From: Ciona savignyi
Taxonomy: Eukaryota > Chordata > Ascidiacea > Phlebobranchia > Cionidae
Direction of reading: 5' to 3'
DNA: 64,000 bases
Assembly (NCBI GenBank): GCA_000149265.1
Contig: CH003024.1
Coordinates: 1,017,366-1,081,365 of the forward strand
This document shows, one piece after another, positions 1-10,944 of this stretch; position 1 is the first letter of the stretch; each line of letters starts with the position of its first letter. The notes beneath the pieces were generated by a model. It saw only the letters and a list, made by a program, of their open reading frames with translations, was not told the origin of the DNA and made no database searches. A program made the position numbers and the translations under genes.

Positions 1-845
1 TCTAGCAAATACCCTAAAAAAAATTTTGTTCTCAAATTATGATTGTGACAGGCATGGCATAACGCCCTGACATCTACCAAAAGGAATAATAGAATAGTAA
101 AAAAACTTGGTCATTTGTTAAACAACATGGTCTAAATACGCAGTAAAAAATTGTGGGTGATAAATCTAGGGGAATTCCCCTGAGACGTTAAAATCCAAAA
201 CGGTTATTTTTCTAAAAAATAGCTTTTTGGGCCATAGCGTTTGAACGGCTGCTCTAATTTTGATCAGATTTAGTGGAATGCTGGATCGTTAGCCACCCTG
301 TGTCAATTAAAAGAAAGAAAACATTTACTTAGGGTAACTCCCTTAAAAACGAAGATATGTTCCTGACTCATGATTGTGACAAGCATGCAACATTGTACTG
401 AAATCTTCAACAAGGATTTGTCAAATTGGATTAAAACTTTAAGAATTGTTAGATAACATGACCCACATATGTAAAAAACAGAAACTTATGTACTAAGCCC
501 ATGGGAAATTCCCCGAAGCCATCAAAAACTAAATCGGGCTGTTTTAGGAATTTAGCTTCATTTCAATACAGCACTTGAAGAAAAAGCTTTAATTTAAAAC
601 ATTTGTGATGAATCCTTCGTAAATCTAACACGATTGTTCTTTTTTTACCTTCACCTGGAGAAGAAGTTTGGTTTGATAACTTTGGGACCCATGCGTTTAT
701 GCTTGCAGAAACAAAAACTACATACTCAGTGTATAGGATACAAAATTTGGTTAGGGACCCTGTAGCAGTAGCATGAATATATGGCATACAACATGTGTTT
801 TACAAATAGTGGTGGTTAAACACGTGGTTGACACTCTCTAGTATT
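1..845. repeat. Dispersed repeat, diverged tandem units (left copy)
   Basis: No gene seen. Contains about two diverged units that share the phrase gggaattcccc and a stretch near 225-280 with 61.7-62.6 kb. The segment 715-845 matches 62580-62705 almost base for base (gggaccctgtagc, gtggttaaacacgtgg). Part of it (655-715) recurs at about 46595-46655. Probably a mobile element carrying internal tandem repeats; the class is not identified. Confidence 0.75.
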
Positions 846-854
846 TATATAAGT

Positions 855-905
855 GTGCAGTTTCCCTCTCTCCCGATTTCCCTCCTTTTAGTTTCCGTCC
901 CAGAC
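855..905. repeat. Half copy of a MITE-like terminal repeat
   Basis: Carries the end motif gcagtttccc followed by cctccttttagtttcc. The same end is seen at 3.9-4.1, 9.2-9.35 and 24.7-24.8 kb, where both ends are present in inverted orientation. Only one end is visible here. Confidence 0.55.
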
Positions 906-2072
906 AACTAATTCGTTTTACTAGACATCAAGTTTGAACCGGTAACTCGGGAATCCTTTACTTTCTGCTTGCAATAGCATGGCTTATACACTTTCTATCA
1001 AATATACAAAGAATTATGAGGTAACTAGGGAACTCAATCAGTTTTGCATGCTGACACATATAGGGTGCACTCAAAACGATTTTTAAAAATTGTGGTAGCT
1101 AACACGTGGTTGACACTCTTTGGTTTAATATTATTTTTATTCCACTAGTGCTATTTTTGTTGTTGAATAAAGTACACATTGGAAGAAACAATTAGTTGGT
1201 TACATAAATAAGTTTTGTTCAAACACGAGAATAGGGAATTTTTAATTATACTGTTCCGCTTATACAGTTTAAGGTTCAAATTCGAAGATTTACCGAACTG
1301 CGCAACTTAAGGGACACACCTTGGGATCAAATGCGCGCTCAAAACAGGTTAATAATTAAGCAAACTCATTTATCTCAAAATCTAAGGCTATATTTATCCT
1401 TTGGGTTTTTACGAAGAGGTACTCATTTTATAGAGTAAATGACTAACTGATTATTAAACCTAATAAAATATTACGTTATCGCAGTCATATACAATGTTTT
1501 CATTTGGAAGACAACCTCAAATTAATGTTTTCTGGTTTTCTTTTAACGATGAAGCGTTTCTTCTGACACGCTCATCACACCGTTGTCATGTTTGCTGAGT
1601 TGTGCTAACAGAACGAGACGGCCTATTAATATGTAACCAAAACGACTTATAACTTCATAGAACGCTACAGGGTTGTTTATTTTCCACCAGTTATCGTTTT
1701 GTCTTTTACTTAGAGGTCTACTTGGAGTGACATGCTCCAGACTCTTATCTCAGCGCGCGCCCAAAGAAAATTTACTTCACGCTTGAAGTAACTGGAACTT
1801 GATTATTGCCTACCCTAGTTAGAGAAGTCTTTGGTAAAGTGTTTATTTAAAATTACGTCGAAATTGTGGCAGACATTTTTCGCAAGCTCCCCCTTTTGGA
1901 GCTGTGTCTATTTATTTCTAGCAATTGATTTTTGTACAACGTATGGGTGGATTGACTCAGCGCTTTGCACCCTAGTTTTTCGTGTTTTGCTAATTTTAAT
2001 ATTGTTTTCAAATCCTGTGTAGTTATTAGAAGTTATATATTTTAACGAATAAACGAAACAGAGAAATTGAAA
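906..2072. other. Upstream region of the claudin locus
   Basis: No coding exon recognised. A TATA-like stretch (ttatatattt) lies about 30-40 bases upstream of the claudin start at 2073 and may be the core promoter of first exon 1A, although the 5' UTR would then be very short. Confidence 0.3.
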
Positions 2073-2298
2073 ATGGCGAACAATTGTCCCGCAGTCGGTC
2101 TCGTCCTTGGTTTAATCTCTACCGTTGGAATCCTCTACGCACTGGCCTCCAAGGAATGGAAACGAAATTCTGCGGCTTCCTCTCAAAACGTGAACCGTGG
2201 GATCAACTCGTACGAGGGGTTGTGGATTCGATGCACAAGTCCGTACCCTGGCCAGTTCCAATGCGATAACTTCGATGAGTCTTCACTTGCTTTGCCCG
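2073..2298 (+). CDS. Claudin exon 1A (TM1 and first extracellular loop)
   Basis: Start chosen at the ATG of 2073 (MANNCPAVGLVLG); the preceding in-frame TTG at 2067 is not a plausible start. The exon encodes TM1 and the first extracellular loop with the claudin signature: W in KEWKRNS, then EGLWIRC and a second Cys nine residues later (TSPYPGQFQC). It ends at LALP plus one base, followed by donor gtaggt. The family signature W-GLW-C-C is complete. It forms one of two alternative 5' ends of the locus. Confidence 0.88.
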
Positions 2299-5200
2299 GT
2301 AGGTCATTGTTACTTTAATTAATAGTGTGTTTTTTTATTCCAATATAGAACTTTTTAAATTGAACACATGAAAAGTAAAGCATCAACTTTCGAAATGTTT
2401 CATTATAAAAAATTCTATATTGGATTTGTGTTTTTTTTATATTAGACCATATAATATTTTAATACATTATACTGTGAATTGTCTATAAACCGTCTATAGG
2501 GCTTATTTTTAATATTGTTATTTATATTATAACATAAGACTTAATTTAACACTGTACCTTGTTAAACGCGCCATTTATTCAACGCTACGTTTCTTCAAAT
2601 ACAAATTAATTCAACTGTCCTAACATCCGGTGAATCGTGGCGCGCTTATTCAGGTATATTGTTCTATATGCTTATTTTAGTAATTTTAAAAATTCCGGTA
2701 ATATTGTTTTATTATCCTGTATTTTTGCTTGTCCAGGTAATGTGTATAACGTTCGTATTAATTCTCTACCAATTAAATTTATTTTAACTAAAAAACCTTT
2801 TATCAGACAATTTTTCCTCTAACAAGAAAATCATTTTACTAAATTTTTTATCAATATTTTAAAATATAAACATAACGATTAACCATATTTTATTGCATTT
2901 CCCAGGTACTGTATATAACTATCGTATTTAATTTTGTATGAAACGATTATCTTTATTTTTAACCTTAACCATTTAACATATAATTTTATCTTCAGGTAAA
3001 ATGTATTGATATTTTGAAATATTCAGGTAACCGTTTTAAGCAACCCTCTCAAAATAGTATTTTGGCCTTTAAACCATTTTATTTTCATATTCCTTGTATA
3101 AAACCCTTGTAAAGGTTGGCATGAATTAGGATTATTTGTATTATGTAAGGCAAGTCTTTGTGCAGGTTATACTTCTGAGTACTATGATGACTTTTCTCCA
3201 AACCCAATACTGATGACCGATTATATTTATCTAGCAAGCTATTGCAACAACACACTGTAACGATTGGACACACAATGTAGCGACCTAAATATAGCCATTC
3301 AGTGCATTTATTATTATTGATTTTGCGACCCAACAGGATAAAAATTATAATTGGTCGATTCAGTTTTAACTATACATTATATATTATAACGTATATTGGA
3401 AAAAGCGATTACAAACTAAACTCTTTATTTTATTATCTTCATAAGGGTTAAAAGAGTCCGTGAATTTTTGAAGCAGTTTGATATGTACGTAATAAATTGT
3501 TGGCCCACATTTAAGAATCTGATGACAACGACGCCCTATTTACTTTTCGTAATTTATACGTCATACGACCGGTGATTCCTAACATGACGTCATTCAAAAC
3601 TCAAAAAGAGAAAGTATAGAAATGCGTTGAGTGGACCACGTTTTAGATCCACTGCAAATAGATTACGTAATGCTTTGTTTGCACTTGGTACTTTCCGCTC
3701 TCCATATAAGGGTTGGTATCGTAGGCGTTATAAAACACACAGACCCAGCACAACGTACACATATATCTGATACTGTTCTATCCCGTGTAAGTCGAATAAA
3801 GTGTTAGAGAGAAGTATTAATAAAAATACGCAACAAAAGCCATCATCCACCTACGTATTGATGCCGACATTTCCTAAAATCGGGCAGCAGTAAACGTCTA
3901 AACGGTGAAACTAAAAGAAGGGAAACCGGGAAGGCGGGAAACTGCACACTAAAATAATTATTAGGGTAGTTTTAAACATTGGGTTAAAGTAAGGTTTAGT
4001 TCTGGTGTTAAAAGTAGTGTTTGGGGAACGATTAAAACATATTTCTATATTTTTGGTTAGCAGTTTCCCTCCTTCTTGCTTTCTTTTCCTTTAGTGTTGC
4101 CCCGTCCGAACTGAATCCAGTTTGGGATGCGAACGCGTTCGCTTCATTTCTCAATGCGTCATTGCTGTCATTAAAAAGCAATATAACGCACTTTATTTAG
4201 GTCAATAAAAAATACAACAACTAAATAACGCGCAGTATTTATTGATGTCTCGCCAGAAACGTGAAATCCAGTCCCATTTATTGATTGTAGTTTACATTTT
4301 TGTTAAAAAAATGAGTACGCAATTCGATTTATAAACCAAGTAATGCATTTTCTTTCGTGGTCAATGATTCTCGTTGTTATGTATATTTCCCAGAAAAAAC
4401 TATGTCTAATGTTTCCCAATTATTTACTTAACATCGCAAAATATTGCTTCAGTCAAAACAATAGAAATCGGTTCCGGCAGCTCCTTTTAACCGGGTTAAA
4501 GCAAGTTAAAATCTTAAATCGATTTTACGATGTTGTTTGTCCTAAACTTGGTTTGTTTCTCAAGTTGCAAGGTTTACAACTTAAATCCCCCTGACGTATA
4601 TGGGATTCGTGTTTGCAATCTTTCAGTATGGAGAAATAAGCCATTTGGAAGTGACCATATAGGGATATGGTGATTTTTAGCACGTGATTAAATGTATTTC
4701 TCCAAAGGTATAAAGCTATTAAATGATTCAGAGTTTCTGTTCCGTTTTTCTGTCTTTAAATTTGCGATGTTAAAGCTGATCAAACAAATGCCGTGTAATT
4801 AGGTCTACAATTTCATCAAATTAGTAAGACGAGAGAAATTAAAAAGTACTGTGTTCTTCCATTGCACCATACGATCGTTAACAATTCGAGTAATATTTGC
4901 TTTTACGTCATGCCGCCTCTGTTTAACTCTTGGGATCGATGGCTTCATGAAAAGCGGCACGACCTTTCTCAAATTTGCTTTCCATTTTAACAATACCAGG
5001 TGACTTTTAAAACGATGGTAAAATTGTTGATACGCATCGTAAAAACGTGAAAATTGGACGATTTTCCCTTTGTCCTCAGTTATTGCGCAAACACACCCAT
5101 TGATATTTATCATGTAACTCCATTCGATGTAAGAGCATTTACCAAGTAGGGGTTCTGTTTAAAACGTCCCTTTCAACAGCATAAGTGTGTAGGTATAGGG

Positions 5201-5681
5201 TTGTTAGATTGTTTTCTGAACTTAAAATTTGCTAGTATTGAAACAAATTGTGCTATTTGTGTTATTCAAAGTTGTAGTAAGGATTTCCACACTGTTTATA
5301 GAAGTATTTAATTGTTTTAACAAGGAACTTTCTAAGATTTTATCTGATGTTAAACAATTGTTTCAGTAAAGACAAAAGACGTAATATGGCCGTAGACCGT
5401 ATCTGATTGTAAGCATAAATGTGTATAGTAGACGTGTGTGAATGTATAATTCTGTCCCATTTAACATGCAAAACAATCTTTATTTCGACTAAAATCGTCT
5501 ATCGTTCAGTTCAGCTAAAACAACCGTGCTAATATTTACACGAACTGTTACTTGTTAAAGGGTTTTAATATGGCCTTTTGGGCGAATACATTTTATTTTC
5601 ACCTAAATATACCTCTCTTGACAGTGAACTAAAGCGAGTACAGTAAAATAAAACTTCAATAAAAACTAGAAATCCTAAAAT
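2299..5681. other. Intron 1A / upstream region of exon 1B
   Basis: No further exon recognised. It holds a MITE-like element (about 3895-4125) and short repeated phrases around 2730-3050 (ccaggta...gtataac, twice). An open frame of about 100 codons on the minus strand (4805-5113) resembles no family I know. The promoter of exon 1B must lie near 5.5-5.68 kb, but no clear TATA box is seen. Confidence 0.45.
3895..4125. mobile_element. MITE-like element with inverted ends
   Basis: The left end reads gaaactaaaagaagggaaac and the right end is its approximate inverse (gcagtttccctccttcttgc ... cctttagtg). The core contains ggtttagttctggtg and agtgtttgg, which are shared with copies at 9165-9360 (inverted) and 24670-24835. 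It has no coding capacity. The family may correspond to a described Ciona MITE, but I cannot confirm the name. Confidence 0.65.
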
Positions 5682-5907
5682 ATGACAAGTTCTATAACGT
5701 ACGTCGGTCTAATTCTTTCAATACTTGCAACGGTCGGAATAATATTCTCGACCATTTTTCGTGAGTGGAAACGTAACAGCGTCCAGGCATCCCAACAAGT
5801 GCTGGACCGATTCTATTCAAGCGAGGGGTTATGGGTTCGATGCACGTCTCCAACAGTTGGACAGTTTCAATGCGACGACTATGACAAGGGCCTTTTAGGA
5901 CTACCAC
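5682..5907 (+). CDS. Claudin exon 1B (TM1 and first extracellular loop)
   Basis: Second first exon, exactly the length of 1A (226 bases). It starts MTSSITYVGLILSILATVG and carries the signature W (REWKRNS), EGLWVRC and a second Cys in VGQFQC. It ends LGLP plus one base before donor gtaagt. It differs from 1A mainly in TM1 and the first third of loop 1. Having its own ATG, it needs its own promoter or trans-splice site. The joining codon gives Pro (CCC or CCT) where exon 1A gives Ala (GCC or GCT). Confidence 0.88.
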
Positions 5908-7541
5908 GTAAGTAAACTTTTAATTTAATGAACTTGGATACTTAATCGTACCCTATACAGTAGCTTGGTACAGAGTTATATCGGCTCAAGTACGTCCCAT
6001 GGTTTGGTTTAATAGAATCTCTTAAAACAAGAACGATTAATATTTCTCATAGCCTACACAAATAATGTAAACAACCCTACATACTTGTTTTATGCAAAAT
6101 GTTACAACGTCATCACTTTAATGGACCCATGAGACCAAAGTCATGATCTACTTAAAAGTTATTTGAACTTAAATACAACTACATGGATACAAACTTTAAT
6201 ATTATAGTCATCTGACAATTTAACCAAGTAGGCTATTGGATTATATATAGTTTTATGGACCTTTATTCAGCATAAATGTTTAGAACTAAAGTACAAATAT
6301 TAGTAAAATGAATTAAAATTCAGATAAATTTCGATTAAGTTTACAAAAAAATGAGTAGTTTCAGCAAATTACAAAACGGTGGTGGAAATTAAATTTATTG
6401 CTTTGGTTAAACTTCTAAATGAAATTCGTGTGCCTCATAAACTAGTTACATATACAGCGTTTATTTACACTTGGAACAAACAGTACAAAGCAGTTAAATA
6501 TTAACCAGTCTTTTTCCGTTGGATTCCTCCCGCTCTTTACCAATGCAGTGCTTCCAGTCTTTTTTGGTTGAGTTGTTTTATACTAGATTTTTTAGTACTT
6601 TTAGCATTGTGCAAACACAATTTACTGTGTATGCATCAATATTGGCCCCATACATTTTATTTATCATTTATTCAGCCACCAAACGCATTTTTATAGTTTA
6701 CATAACCCAAAAAATCGGCTAAATCAAGTTGTCAAAAAGGACAAACACTTTTATGACGCCGTTTGAATTTTAACATTAAGGTTGCAACTATTTTATAAAA
6801 GAAGATAATTATATTTCCAAACTGTAATGGATTTTTGTTTAAAATGAGGTTATAACACATAAGAAAATGAATTCTACTGATTATACTCCACATGTATAAC
6901 TTAACACTTATCACGGCCAACTTGATGTAGCGCACAAGATATTTTTTATTTACCAAAGCTATTATAATAAGTTATTCACTATTTTTTGTATAATCGAATT
7001 GAGTTCCGTGTTGTGTTATTATTCATTCCTGAACATACATAAGAATCTAGCGTGTTGCTTGGCTTATTCCACCAGGCTTTGATTTATCAGCTTTGCAAAT
7101 ATTTTGAGAAACAGTTAAAATGTAAATACGACGTATTTTATGCTTACGACTGGACCAACAAACATTAAAAGTTTACCGTGGACAAGCGTGTGTGTTTAAA
7201 AGATTATCAAATCGTTAAGCGGTTTGTATTTTATTTTGTAGGCTAAATTTGCTTAGTGTTTTAATTTTATTAAAAAAGCCCTCTTACCGTCTTACACAGA
7301 TGTACAAAATCATATAATTTGTTTGAAAATCAAATCTTAACCCTTCTTAAACTGATGAGAAATTAATTTTGGTGTAATTTGACATATAAACTAGTTTATA
7401 TTTATAAAATATGATATATTGGGTCATACGTGTTCATGAAAAAATGCCCACGGCAGTTCGGCGATGACATGAATTTTGATTCAACATGTACATGACATGT
7501 AAATATCAAGTTTTAAAATTCTAATTTTTCTTTCATTTCAG
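5908..7541. other. Intron before claudin exon 2a
   Basis: AT-rich, with no additional claudin exon recognised on either strand. Short open frames at 6519-6722 and 6732-6956 look like chance frames. The acceptor of exon 2a is preceded by a good pyrimidine tract (tttttctttcatttcag). Confidence 0.5.
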
Positions 7542-7700
7542 CCCAGCTTCAAGGAATGAGAGCAATGATGTGTATAGCGATATTGCTCATCATCATCGCC
7601 GATTTATGTTCCATCGTATCACTGCCCTGTACCGCCGCCCTAGGGGAGAAACAAAAGATCTATTCTAGTCGCATAGGGGGGATATGCGCCCTGTTGGCAG
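7542..7700 (+). CDS. Claudin exon 2a (TM2 and cytoplasmic loop)
   Basis: Phase 1 to phase 1, 159 bases. Reads (P/A)QLQGMRAMMCIAILLI ..., a claudin TM2 with the usual LQ-x-x-RA-M start, then a short intracellular loop, and ends ALLAG at donor gcag/gtagaa. It joins in frame to 1A or 1B upstream and to 3a or 3b downstream. Its TM2 is rich in Ile and Leu, unlike the Ala-rich exon 2b. Confidence 0.85.
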
Positions 7701-7933
7701 GTAGAAATCGACGACAGCAACTCGTTTTACAGGTTTTCACAGGATTTAGGTTTGGAAGAGGAAAAAGAACACAGCACTTCGACTCCTCAGACTTTTTAAC
7801 TGATTTCAGCTTCTGAAAAGCTGGTTTATTGGGCATATGCCCGGATAGCTTATCCCACGCACAAAACTAACTCTGCGTCTCTTTCTCTTTTATTGACGTC
7901 TTCGATCACGTGACACTCGGCGACCAACCATAG

Positions 7934-8095
7934 CTTCGCTCCAAGCTCAACGGGCAATGATGTGTCTCTCCGCCATCGCGGCCGTCGCTGCTTTAGCGGC
8001 TGGAACAATCGGACTGCACTGTATCAAGGTTATGGAGGGAACTAAGGCTAAAACTTACACCGGTCGAGGCGGTGGTATTTTGATGATGCTCGCAG
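7934..8095 (+). CDS. Claudin exon 2b (TM2 and cytoplasmic loop)
   Basis: Alternative to exon 2a, 162 bases, phase 1 to phase 1. Reads (P/A)SLQAQRAMMCLSAIAAV ... and ends MMLAG at donor gcag/gtatgc. The acceptor ccatag has a poor adjacent pyrimidine tract; a strong tract (tctctttctctttt) lies about 50 bases further upstream, a layout often seen with distant branch points and regulated exons. Exons 2a and 2b are 233 bases apart. Inclusion of both would keep frame but add an extra hydrophobic segment. Confidence 0.83.
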
Positions 8096-8689
8096 GTATG
8101 CCAAGTGTGGACATATCGGTGTGAAAATAATGGTGGCCATTGTTTAGTGTACCATTTTACACGAAGACGATTTTAAAAAATGATTAAAATTTGTTTCTGT
8201 TTATAAAAATTATCAAATATTTTTTAAGGAGTAAAAAGGTTACAAGTATTTTAAAATTGGCCAATAATATTTCGAATAAATAAAACTGTGTTGTGTCATT
8301 GAGTAAAAAAGCTGATATACATGTTCTATCGAATATAGTTTCTGTGCTCATCTACTTAAGTAATAGCTGTATCCACATAGGAATAAACTTATAGATAATA
8401 TTCCTGTTATTGAAAACATACTGCTATACTGTCGACTGTTGCTATTATTGCATTATTCCCGTTATTATCAGACAGTTGCAAAACGTGTAAAAATTCTAAA
8501 AACATTTTATCTCCCTGCCACATATACCAACTAATGGAACTAAGAGATGATGTTAAGCGGCGTGCATGTTTCGGTTCGATGCAGTGTTTTATCTTGCATG
8601 AATTACAAAATGTACTAATCTATGTATTTTGCATTTGCAATTTACGTTTAGCAATGCGTCACTCAGAATGTTGAATTGTAGATTATATC

Positions 8690-9020
8690 CACAGACTATG
8701 GATACGGTCTATAAGTAAACACTCTGTGTTTTGCATTACACTTGAATAATTGTTGCTTGGGTTTTACGTAATTTTAACCTTGTGATGTTCCTTTTTTTGC
8801 ATTTTAACCCTTTGATTGTATTTTCAAAACCGAATAACTGATTTAAAACCTCTGTTTTCAAAACCAAATTTTCAAAACACAGACTATGGATACGGTCTAT
8901 AAGTAAACACTCTGTGTTTTGCATTATACTTGTGTAATTGTTGCTTGGGTTTTATGTAATTTTGAACTTTGCAGTGTTCTTTTTTCGCATTTTAACCCTT
9001 TGATTCTGTTTTCAAAACCT
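8690..9020. repeat. Direct duplication, unit about 190 bases
   Basis: The phrase cacagactatggatacggtc and about 140 following bases occur at about 8691 and again at about 8878 with few differences. Confidence 0.85.
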
Positions 9021-9164
9021 AGAATTTGTAATTGCACGATTTTCGAAACCTTGAATTTTTATGTGCACGTGTATTGTGTATTTTAAAAGGTACTAAGATG
9101 TATTCGAGTTGTATAAGTGTAAACATAAATATTAAAAAAAGCACTTTATCGGTTACTACACTGG

Positions 9165-9360
9165 TGGGCAACAGTAAAGAGGGATAACGGGAAGAAGGGA
9201 AACTGCTTACAAAAACTATGGAAATTAATTTAAACCCTGCCCTAAACAATGATATCTACCGCAGAACTAACCTTAACTCCACACCATGTTTAAAATAAGG
9301 TGGTAATCTTCATTTCAGCTTGCAGTTTCCCGTTTTCCCTCCTTTTAGTTTCCCCATACA
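9165..9360. mobile_element. MITE-like element, inverted relative to the 3.9-kb copy
   Basis: Ends gggaagaagggaaactgc and gcagtttcccgttttccctc form inverted repeats. The interior, read on the minus strand, gives ggttagttctg, as in the other copies. Confidence 0.65.
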
Positions 9361-9804
9361 CTGTTAGATGAATACTAGCACGTGCCCTAATGTATACATT
9401 TGCTTTTTCAAATCATTTATTTAAATTCAATTTTAGATATTGTGACAATATCTAATATATCTAATTGTGTGCCTTGCATAACTTCGATTCGAGTGTTACC
9501 TTGCTATTTTAGTTTAATTTCGGTAAACGGAAGCCACTGTTTTATTGTAAATTACCACCTGATTAATAGTTTATTAAAATAAGCGACTACGTTGAGTAAA
9601 TAACTAAAAAAAACATTCTACAAGACTGTGGCTGCCGCTTTACTAAACCTGATTTTGTGTGTGTTTAAATAATTAAACAATTTAATTTCTGCAAAGAAAA
9701 GGTGCGAAACCGAGTTTCGAGGAAATTTCAAAACTCGATTTCGCCCGTTTTCGTTGCTGCACAAACCAATCAAGTTTGACCCAAATTATTTCCGGCATGA
9801 GCAG

Positions 9805-9935
9805 GTTGTCTTTGTGTCGCTGCTGTCTCATGGTACGCCGCTGATATCGTCTACGAGTTTTGGAGTTTTACCAGTCAAAACGACCCCTTTAAGTATGAAT
9901 TCGGAACCGCGTTATACGTGGGCTGGATTGCCGGG
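9805..9935 (+). CDS. Claudin exon 3a (TM3 and second extracellular loop)
   Basis: Phase 1 in, phase 0 out, 131 bases. It encodes TM3 and loop 2: GCLCVAAVSWYAADIVYEF, then a loop with SQNDPFKYEFG and the start of TM4 (ALYVGWIAG). The VSWYA motif and the YE-x-G-x-ALY-x-GW segment are typical of claudins. The donor ggg/gtgagt lies only 39 bases before the start of exon 3b. Confidence 0.87.
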
Positions 9936-9974
9936 GTGAGTCGACTTAACCACGCTCTCGATATTGCTTTCCAG

Positions 9975-10105
9975 GGGCCCTATGTGTGGCCGCGGTATCT
10001 TGGTACGCCGCTGATGTCATATACCAGTTTCACGTTGAGGTCATTCTGAACTCCACATTCGCTTACGAGCTCGGTTCGGCCATTTACGTTGGCTGGGTAG
10101 CAGGA
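9975..10105 (+). CDS. Claudin exon 3b (TM3 and second extracellular loop)
   Basis: Same length and phases as exon 3a. Reads GALCVAAVSWYAADVIYQF, then a different loop 2 (HVEVILNSTFAYELG) and AIYVGWVAG. The loop contains an N-S-T sequon absent from 3a. The acceptor ttgctttccag sits inside the 39-base spacer after exon 3a. Splicing 3a to 3b is sterically and phase-wise incompatible with a functional product, so the two should be mutually exclusive. Confidence 0.87.
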
Positions 10106-10149
10106 GTGAGTAACAGCACCTCGTGTGGTTTGCAGTGCCGACTTTCTCA

Positions 10150-10420
10150 TAATCTTTGAGAGCTTCTATACATCTTTCTTTTTTTACTAATCCAAGTTTC
10201 GAACCCAAGATGGGCTCGTCACTAGGACCGTTTTTTATTGCTTCTATACATCTTTTTTTTTTACTGATCCAAGTTTCGAACCCATGATGGGCTCGTCATT
10301 AGGACCGTTTTTTTATTGCTTCTATACATCTTTCTTTTTTTTACTGATCCAAGTTTCGAACCCATGATGGGCTCGTCACTAGGACCGTTTTTTTATTGCT
10401 TCTATACATCTTAACCCATC
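10150..10420. repeat. Tandem repeat, about 3.5 units of about 75 bases
   Basis: Each unit has gcttctatacatcttt, a T run, ccaagtttcgaaccc and gatgggctcgtcactaggac. Read on the minus strand, the unit contains a box-B-like GGGTTCGAAAC, suggesting descent from a tRNA-type repeat. Related fragments lie near 29400-29510 and 40580-40620. Confidence 0.8.
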
Positions 10421-10654
10421 TGTTCTTAAACGATTAATTTTTTAATTTAATGACGTTTTACTGTTTTTGCATGGAGTGCTGTGAAATGCTGGTGATAAAG
10501 GAAATGCGTATGAGTGACCACCTGTCCATTAACACCACAGTTCAACGTTTCTTGTGTAAAGTCTATCGGCTCACTTATACGGATTTCCAAGCTTTAATTT
10601 TGTCCTTTTTTGTTAATCCAATATATTTAAATATTTGCTAAGATGCTATTTGAG

Positions 10655-10830
10655 CCACAGGGGAAACCTATGTCGTTTGTACGCAAGGGGCGTTAACACA
10701 CAAGCAAGGTTCAGATTTCTTTGCGCCCACCGTCGGGTTATCTGAGCTATTATAGTGTATTGTATATAATTCAAACGTACCTTCTAATTAGTAGAACCCA
10801 TTATCCACTGGGTTCAGGCAATGCCCGGTA
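10655..10830 (-). mobile_element. SINE, partial, minus strand
   Basis: The reverse complement gives the family core: tgggttctac, a poorly kept middle part, then ccgacggtgggcgcaaag. The 5' head is missing. Confidence 0.7.
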
Positions 10831-10944
10831 TTTTTGTCTGTTAAGTTAAATTTTTATAAAGTGTGTTTCTCTTATATTTTCAAAACATCTTATTTTACCG
10901 GATCGTTGAAGAACAATTTCGCTATAATTTTAAAACTCTCTCAG

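Larger units (their letters stand above)
8096..9804. other. Intron before claudin exon 3a
   Basis: No exon recognised. It contains a direct tandem duplication of about 190 bases (8690-9020) and a MITE-like element (9165-9360). The open frame at 8736-8924 lies inside the duplication and is not coding-like. Confidence 0.5.
10106..10944. other. Intron before claudin exon 4
   Basis: Contains three tandem units of about 75 bases (10150-10420) and an inverted SINE fragment (10655-10830). No second copy of exon 4 is visible. The acceptor of exon 4 is aaactctctcag. Confidence 0.55.

Noticed and set aside
4805-5113. 102-codon minus-strand frame in the first claudin intron
   Set aside because: No recognisable family, no splice context; composition is compatible with chance.
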